64,000 nt of DNA from Mycobacterium seoulense (lineage in GTDB: Bacteria > Actinomycetota > Actinomycetes > Mycobacteriales > Mycobacteriaceae), in the NCBI RefSeq assembly GCF_010731595.1, contig NZ_AP022582.1, positions 372,001 to 436,000 of the forward strand, in the 5' to 3' direction. This document shows, one piece after another, positions 59,702-64,000 of the stretch; position 1 is the stretch's first letter, and each line of letters starts with the position of its first letter. The notes under the pieces are model-generated. The model had not been told where the DNA came from. It did no database searches and was given only the letters and a program-made list of their open reading frames with translations. Both the position numbers and the translations under genes were made by a program.

Positions 59702-59746
59702 GTGATGACCCGCCGCGCCCGGCTTCGCCGCGCTTGCGATCATCAC
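59702..59746. repeat. Palindromic dispersed repeat before mutM
   Basis: Perfect inverted ends GTGATGA (59702-59708) and TCATCAC (59740-59746) enclose a core almost the same as that at 22.8 kb (CCCGCCGCGCCCGGCTTCGC, then CGCGCTTGCGA). The end pairs differ from the 22.8-kb copy at two positions on each side, but pairing is kept. It stops 3 bases before the mutM ATG. Confidence 0.7.
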
Positions 59747-59749
59747 TAG

Positions 59750-60619
59750 ATGCCCGAGCTACCCGAAGTCGAGGTGGTGCGCCGCGGCTTGCAGGCCCGC
59801 GTCGTGGGCAGGACGATCAAGGCCGTCCGGGTGCACCACCCGCGCGCGGTGCGCCGGCACGACGCCGGGCCCGCCGACCTCACCGCCCGGCTGCTCGACG
59901 CCCGGATCACCGGCACCGACCGGCGCGGCAAGTACCTGTGGCTGCTGCTCGACACCGAGCCCGCGCCGTCTGAATCGGACACGGCCCTGGTGGTCCACCT
60001 CGGTATGAGCGGGCAGATGCTGCTCGGACAGGTGCCGCGCGCCGACCACGTGCGCATCTCCGCGCTGCTCGACGACGGGACGGTGTTGAGCTTCGCCGAT
60101 CAGCGCACCTTCGGCGGGTGGATGCTCGCCGATCTGGTGAGCGTGGACGGGAGCGTGGTGCCCGCGCCCGTCGCACACCTCGCGCGCGACCCGCTGGACC
60201 CGCTCTTCGACCGCGATGGCGTCGTTAATGTGTTGCGGCACAAGCATTCCGAGATCAAGCGGCAGCTCCTCGACCAAACCGTGGTGTCGGGCATCGGCAA
60301 CATCTACGCCGACGAGGCGCTCTGGCGGGCCAAGGTCAACGGCGCCCGGATCGCCGCGACGCTGAGCCGCCCGCGGCTGGGCGCCGTCCTGGACGCCGCG
60401 GCCGAGGTGATGCGCGACGCGCTGGCGCAGGGCGGGACGTCGTTCGACTCGCTGTACATCAACGTCAACGGAGAATCCGGTTACTTCGACCGGTCGCTGG
60501 ACGCCTACGGCCGCGACGGGCAGAGCTGCCGGCGCTGCGGCGCGGTGATGCGCCGGGAGAAGTTCATGAACCGGTCGTCGGTCTACTGCCCGAAGTGTCA
60601 GCCGAGGCCGCGGCTTTGA
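59750..60619 (+). CDS. mutM: Formamidopyrimidine-DNA glycosylase
   Basis: A 289-residue Fpg/MutM that removes 8-oxoguanine and formamidopyrimidines by base excision. The N-terminal [13 protein letters not shown] supplies the catalytic Pro and Glu; the helix-two-turn-helix has NIYADEALW; the C-terminal zinc finger CRRCG...CPKCQ (about residues 260-285) is intact. With MutT1 and Ung, it is part of the oxidised/deaminated base repair set in this window. No ribosome site is visible because the palindromic repeat abuts the ATG. Confidence 0.96.
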   Translation: MPELPEVEVVRRGLQARVVGRTIKAVRVHHPRAVRRHDAGPADLTARLLDARITGTDRRGKYLWLLLDTEPAPSESDTALVVHLGMSGQMLLGQVPRADHVRISALLDDGTVLSFADQRTFGGWMLADLVSVDGSVVPAPVAHLARDPLDPLFDRDGVVNVLRHKHSEIKRQLLDQTVVSGIGNIYADEALWRAKVNGARIAATLSRPRLGAVLDAAAEVMRDALAQGGTSFDSLYINVNGESGYFDRSLDAYGRDGQSCRRCGAVMRREKFMNRSSVYCPKCQPRPRL

Positions 60620-60720
60620 CTGTGCTCGTGGGGTTTTGAGTGTGCGGCGACGGCGGCGACACGCCGAGCGGCATCGCCCAGGACGCACACTCGGAGGCGC
60701 TTGCGGAACCGATTCCGAAG

Positions 60721-60755
60721 AAGGTGAGGTTACCCTCACCTTTCATCGTTATCCT
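60721..60755 (+). promoter_or_regulatory. Promoter of feoA-feoB-nifU with iron-box-like operator
   Basis: A perfect palindrome, AAGGTGAGG-TTAC-CCTCACCTT (60721-60742), lies over the -35 region of a -10 hexamer TATCCT (60750-60755). The 19 bases at 60725-60743 agree with the IdeR/DtxR box consensus (TWAGGTWAGSCTWACCTWA) at about 15 positions by my count. Placed before an iron-uptake operon, it is likely an IdeR site. A manganese regulator of the same family (MntR) is an alternative. Confidence 0.7.
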
Positions 60756-60762
60756 GGGTGGC

Positions 60763-60792
60763 ATGGTGAACCTGTGGCGTCGGGGCGGCTAG
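60763..60792 (+). CDS. Possible leaderless mini-ORF ahead of feoA
   Basis: ATG at 60763 lies 7 bases after the -10 TATCCT and begins a nine-codon frame (MVNLWRRGG) whose TAG shares its last base with a GTG start of feoA (TAGTG). It could couple translation to feoA or simply be chance. No function is known. Confidence 0.3.
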   Translation: MVNLWRRGG

Positions 60793-61064
60793 TGCGGAAC
60801 TCAGTTCGTGCACCGGGTCCGACGACCGTGCTGGCTCAGCTCGCGCCGGGCCAGCGGGCGACGATCGTGGGCGTGACTCCGGCGGCATCACCCGTGGTCG
60901 CGGGCCGTCTGCGGCAGCTGGGGTTCCGGCCGGCGTCCCACGTCGAGGTGATCCGGCGCGCCCCGATGGGCGACCCGACCATCTACCGGGTTCAAGACAC
61001 CGAACTGTGCCTGCGGCGGCGCGAGGCGCAACTGATCGAAGTCGACCCGGGCAGCCCCGCATGA
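60792..61064 (+). CDS. feoA: FeoA-domain protein
   Basis: A 90-residue SH3-like FeoA domain (LAQLAPGQRATIVGVTPAASP, LRQLGFRPASHVEVIRRAPMGDP, LCLRRREAQLIEVD). FeoA is a small cytosolic partner of the ferrous iron transporter FeoB. GTG at 60792 is favoured because the mini-ORF stop overlaps it; GTG at 60774 would add six residues. The frame is open further upstream but runs through the operator. Its stop overlaps the feoB ATG (ATGA). Confidence 0.85.
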   Translation: MRNSVRAPGPTTVLAQLAPGQRATIVGVTPAASPVVAGRLRQLGFRPASHVEVIRRAPMGDPTIYRVQDTELCLRRREAQLIEVDPGSPA

Positions 61065-62974
61065 CGTCCTGCCACGAGGAGGGCGGCGCCGCGGTCGCAG
61101 TCGCGGGCGCGGCACGCGTCGCTCTGGTGGGCAGCCCCAACGCGGGCAAGACGTCCGTGTTCAACCACCTGACCGGACTGCGCGCCAAGACCGGCAACTA
61201 TCCGGGCGTCACCGTCGGCCGCAGCGTCGGCATCACGAAGGTGGACGGCCTCGAGATCGCCGTCGAAGACCTGCCGGGCACCTACAGCCTGGAGCCCATC
61301 AGCCCGGACGAACAGGTCGTGTCCGATCTGCTGGTCGGCAACATGGCCGAGACCACCCCGCCCGATGCGATCGTCCTGGTGGCCGACGCCACCACACTGC
61401 ACCGTTCGGTCACGCTCGTGGCGCAGGTGCTGAGGCTCGACGTTCCGTGCCTGTTGGCGCTGACCATGACCGACGAGTTGACCGCGCGCGGGGGCGGCAT
61501 CTCCGTCGACGCCCTGGCGACGGCGCTGGGCATTCCGGTGATCCCGGTGATCGCGCACCGGGGGGCCGGGATCGACACCCTGCGCGCCCAACTGGTGTCC
61601 TTCGACCGGTGGTCACGACCCCCGATCCTGCCCCCGGGTCAGGACGACGCGATCGACGCCTGGGGCAAGTCCGTGCTGGATGCGGCCGGATACGTTGCGC
61701 CGCGCCCGGATCGGCGCACGCGAGGAATCGACGCGATCGTCCTGCATCCGTTGTGGGGAACCGTCATCTTCTTCGCGGTGATGTTCTGCTTCTTTCAGGT
61801 CGTGTTCACCGTCGCCGCGCCCCTGCAGGACCGGGTGAGTCAGGGGCTGGGCTGGCTGGGCGCACTGGTCAGCGACCACGTAGGCAACTACGTGGTGCGC
61901 GGCCTGCTCGGCCAGGGCCTCATCGGGGGCGTGGGCACGGTGCTTCAGTTCATCCCGCAGATCGTGTTGCTGTTCCTCTTGATCGCGTTGTTGGAGAACG
62001 TCGGCTACATGGCGCGGGCCGCGTTCTTGATGGACCGGGTGATGGCCGCGACGGGGTTGGAGGGTCGCGCCTTCGTCGCGATGCTCTCGTCGTTTGCGTG
62101 CGCGATCCCGGGAATCATGGCCACCCGGACGCTGCCGTCATCGCGCGACCGGATCGCCACCATCATCACGGCGCCGCTGATGACCTGCTCGGCACGGCTT
62201 CCGGTGTTCACCCTGCTGGTGGGGCTGCTGGTTTCGCCGCAGACCCAGTGGTGGGGCCTGAGCGCACAGGGCGTCGCGATGTTCCTGCTGTATCTGTGCG
62301 GCGGCACCTCGGCGCTGATCGCCGCGTCGCTGTTCAAGTCGACGATCCTGCGCAGCGACCTGCTGCCGTTCACGATGGAGCTTCCGCCGTACCGCTTCCC
62401 GTCGGTCAGAAACGTGCTCATCACGATGTGGGATTCGGCCAAAGTGTTCTTGCGCAAGGCCGGAACCATCATCTTGGGCACGTCGGTGGTGCTGTGGGTG
62501 CTGCTGAATCTGCCCGCACGCCAAGCGGAAACCGCGCACATGTCGGCGACCGAGACGACCGCCTACGTGATGGACCACAGTTACGCCGCCGATGTCGGCA
62601 AGGCGATCGGGCCGGTGTTCAAGCCGCTGGGGTTCGATTGGCACATCAACGTCGCCCTGCTCGGTTCCTTCTCGGCGCGTGAGGTTTTCGTGTCGACCCT
62701 GGGCCAGGTGTCGGCGGCGACGAACCCCGAGGACCCGCATGAGGCTCTCGTCGGCATGACGGACGAGGACGGCCACCAGGTGTTCACCTCGCCGACCGTC
62801 ATCGCGCTGATGGCGTACTTCATCTTCGCGCTGCAATGCATGTCCACCGTCGCGGTGATGCGCCGCGAGACGAATTCCTGGCGGTGGCCCGCCTTCGCCT
62901 GGTGCTACATGTTCGTCCTGGCATGGACGATGGCGTTCGCCGCCCGGTCGATCGCGATCGGCGTGGGCGCATGA
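61061..62974 (+). CDS. feoB: Ferrous iron transport protein FeoB
   Basis: A 637-residue FeoB. The N-terminal G domain has P-loop GSPNAGKTS (residues 24-32), the YPGVTVG switch and DLPGTYSL; a GDI-like helical domain follows. The membrane part carries two Gate motifs (LLENVGYMARAAFLMDRVM with SSFACAIPGIMATRTL, and LGSFSAREVFVSTLGQV) and Cys in FACAIPG, thought to bind iron. It imports Fe(II). The operon, with overlapping starts, lies between mutM and the OsmC gene; M. tuberculosis has no genes there as I recall. Confidence 0.95.
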   Translation: MTSCHEEGGAAVAVAGAARVALVGSPNAGKTSVFNHLTGLRAKTGNYPGVTVGRSVGITKVDGLEIAVEDLPGTYSLEPISPDEQVVSDLLVGNMAETTPPDAIVLVADATTLHRSVTLVAQVLRLDVPCLLALTMTDELTARGGGISVDALATALGIPVIPVIAHRGAGIDTLRAQLVSFDRWSRPPILPPGQDDAIDAWGKSVLDAAGYVAPRPDRRTRGIDAIVLHPLWGTVIFFAVMFCFFQVVFTVAAPLQDRVSQGLGWLGALVSDHVGNYVVRGLLGQGLIGGVGTVLQFIPQIVLLFLLIALLENVGYMARAAFLMDRVMAATGLEGRAFVAMLSSFACAIPGIMATRTLPSSRDRIATIITAPLMTCSARLPVFTLLVGLLVSPQTQWWGLSAQGVAMFLLYLCGGTSALIAASLFKSTILRSDLLPFTMELPPYRFPSVRNVLITMWDSAKVFLRKAGTIILGTSVVLWVLLNLPARQAETAHMSATETTAYVMDHSYAADVGKAIGPVFKPLGFDWHINVALLGSFSAREVFVSTLGQVSAATNPEDPHEALVGMTDEDGHQVFTSPTVIALMAYFIFALQCMSTVAVMRRETNSWRWPAFAWCYMFVLAWTMAFAARSIAIGVGA

Positions 62975-63534
62975 TCCCGATCCACGCCACGGCCACGTCC
63001 GATCCCGCACAGCTGCGCTGGGTGGTCCCGCCCGACCGGCTGCCGGCGCGCGGCCGCGTCCGGCAGGCCCCGGGCAGGCTGGGCGCAATGCTGGGCAGCG
63101 GGACGATCGCCGAGATTACGGTCGGCGCCGACGACATTCTGATCACGCTCGGCGCGGGCAGCGGCTGGCGTGAGCTGGGGGACGACGTTCGCGAGGCACT
63201 CGGTGAGGCGCTGGTCGACCCGCAAGGCTGGTCGGTCGAGGAATCATCCGGCCCGGATTTGGAAAGCGTTGCGGCGGAACTGCTTGCGGGCCCCGTCGGG
63301 GCACTTGCCGCTTCGCACGGCGGGTCGATCGAGCTCGTCTCGGTGACCGGCCACACCGTGACCGTGCGAATGGCCGGCGCGTGCGACGGATGTCCGGCGG
63401 CGACGTCCACACTACGGGACGTATTCGAGCGCGAACTGCGGCGGCGGTTCGACGAGCGAGTCGTGGTGGCCTGCGAAAGCGGTTCGACCGCAATCTCGTT
63501 GGGTAAGAAGCTGCTGTCGTTGATCGTCCGCTGA
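62971..63534 (+). CDS. NifU C-terminal-domain Fe-S protein
   Basis: A 187-residue protein whose C-terminal ~75 residues are a NifU/Nfu domain with the cluster-binding C138-D-G-C141 (GACDGCPAATSTLRDVFE). The N-terminal part resembles no domain I can name. Nfu domains carry or deliver Fe-S clusters. The ATGA overlap with feoB shows that it belongs to the iron operon. It may sense iron status or take the place of FeoC (an Fe-S protein in enterics), or load clusters; this is inference. Confidence 0.88.
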   Translation: MIPIHATATSDPAQLRWVVPPDRLPARGRVRQAPGRLGAMLGSGTIAEITVGADDILITLGAGSGWRELGDDVREALGEALVDPQGWSVEESSGPDLESVAAELLAGPVGALAASHGGSIELVSVTGHTVTVRMAGACDGCPAATSTLRDVFERELRRRFDERVVVACESGSTAISLGKKLLSLIVR

Positions 63535-63542
63535 GGGAGCGT

Positions 63543-63827
63543 TCACTCGAAGATGTCCCGGCGGGCAGCACCGGCGGGTAAGGCGGGGTCGACAAACCAC
63601 TCGCGGGAAACAGCAGTCCGAGCCGAGAATCGCCGCGAGTCGCTGCGCCGCTTCCTCGACGTCCGCTCGCCCGAAACGCACGCGTCCCGGTGGATCCGGG
63701 TAGCACAGCGGACACCCAAAATGTCGGCGCTCGAATGCAATTCGTCCAGGCGGAAACCACCTTCGTCGTTCTGAATCCGCCCGTCGGTCGCGGTGACGAC
63801 GACGTGGAATGCGACCACGGTGGTCAT
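63543..63827 (-). CDS. Hypothetical protein
   Basis: A 94-codon frame from ATG 63827, convergent with the nifU gene 8 bases away. It starts with a plausible beta strand (TTVVAFHVVVTATDG) and is Arg-rich later; no family is recognised. No Shine-Dalgarno is visible, though a CATACT sits about 10 bases upstream. It is the only candidate in the ~350 bases between nifU and the OsmC gene, and could be a chance frame. Confidence 0.35.
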   Translation of the reverse strand: MTTVVAFHVVVTATDGRIQNDEGGFRLDELHSSADILGVRCATRIHRDACVSGERTSRKRRSDSRRFSARTAVSREWFVDPALPAGAARRDIFE

Positions 63828-63881
63828 GAAACGCAGTATGCCCGCGGCACCGGGCGCGCACCGCCCGGTAAAAAGTAGGGC

Positions 63882-64000
63882 ATGACCGAACTATGGGTGC
63901 AGCGCACCGGATCGCGCCGCTACACCGGGCATAGCTCGCGCGGTGCGCAGGTACTCGTCGGCTCGGAGGACGTCGAGGGCGTGTTCACCCCCGGCGAGCT
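63882..64000 (+). CDS. OsmC-family protein, 5' end only
   Basis: The first 39 codons of an OsmC/Ohr-type gene, cut by the right window edge. MTELWVQRTGSRRYTGHSSR and QVLVGSEDVEGVFTPGEL match the start of Rv2923c, which follows mutM in M. tuberculosis. OsmC proteins reduce organic hydroperoxides using paired cysteines; those lie outside the window. Confidence 0.88.
   Translation, partial: MTELWVQRTGSRRYTGHSSRGAQVLVGSEDVEGVFTPGE

Overview
The window is high-GC chromosomal DNA from a slow-growing mycobacterium other than M. tuberculosis, most likely of the M. avium complex or a close relative. Evidence for this includes mycobacterial signature proteins (LppZ, Cfp6, SepIVA, HupB with a Lys/Ala tail, FbiD, a 13E12-type HNH protein, MmpS/MmpL, a mycofactocin-type SDR). 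Gene order follows the M. tuberculosis segment from ligA (Rv3014c) to the OsmC gene (Rv2923c), with clear insertions and absences. Comparisons with M. tuberculosis gene order are from memory and are marked as such.

Layout. 1-5.9 kb: 3' end of ligA, a TetR regulator, an mmpS-mmpL exporter pair with a palindromic operator inside its promoter, then an ACT-domain protein. 6-14.4 kb: gatC-gatA-pfkA, an orphan proline-rich MinD/ParA-like ATPase, gatB, lppZ, a DoxX gene and cfp6. 14.5-21.5 kb: ilvB-ilvN-ilvC behind a leader peptide and attenuator, then wrbA, serA and leuB. 21.4-29 kb: an MFS transporter, a fumarylacetoacetase-family gene, gltX, tRNA-Gln and tRNA-Glu, an F420-type oxidoreductase, and an IclR regulator divergent from leuCD. 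29-38.6 kb: hupB, mutT1, ppk, fbiD, gpsA, ddlA, a DUF3515 gene, thiL and ung.

38.6-46.1 kb is the main accessory block: an MDR oxidoreductase, a 13E12 HNH gene, a nitroreductase, and two divergent arms (SnoaL, DUF1214 and SDR on the left; SDR and mycofactocin-type SDR on the right). I read it as an uncharacterised redox/catabolic module. 46.1-56.1 kb returns to conserved order: rpmB, a DAK2-domain gene, recG, a secreted HNH gene, an aldo/keto reductase, lipN, DsbA, VKOR, rsmD and coaD. 56.2-64 kb: a permease with a copper-type (RicR/CsoR) operator, sepIVA, DUF177, rnc, mutM, an iron-box-controlled feoA-feoB-nifU operon, and the 5' end of an OsmC gene.

Shared themes are branched-chain amino acid synthesis (ilvBNC, leuB, leuCD), metal-responsive promoters (copper at 57.4 kb, iron at 60.7 kb), F420 use (fbiD and the FDOR protein), disulfide formation (DsbA with VKOR), and many genes whose -10 hexamer lies 6-8 bases before the start codon, the signature of leaderless mRNAs. 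A dispersed palindromic repeat occurs in at least three intergenic sites.
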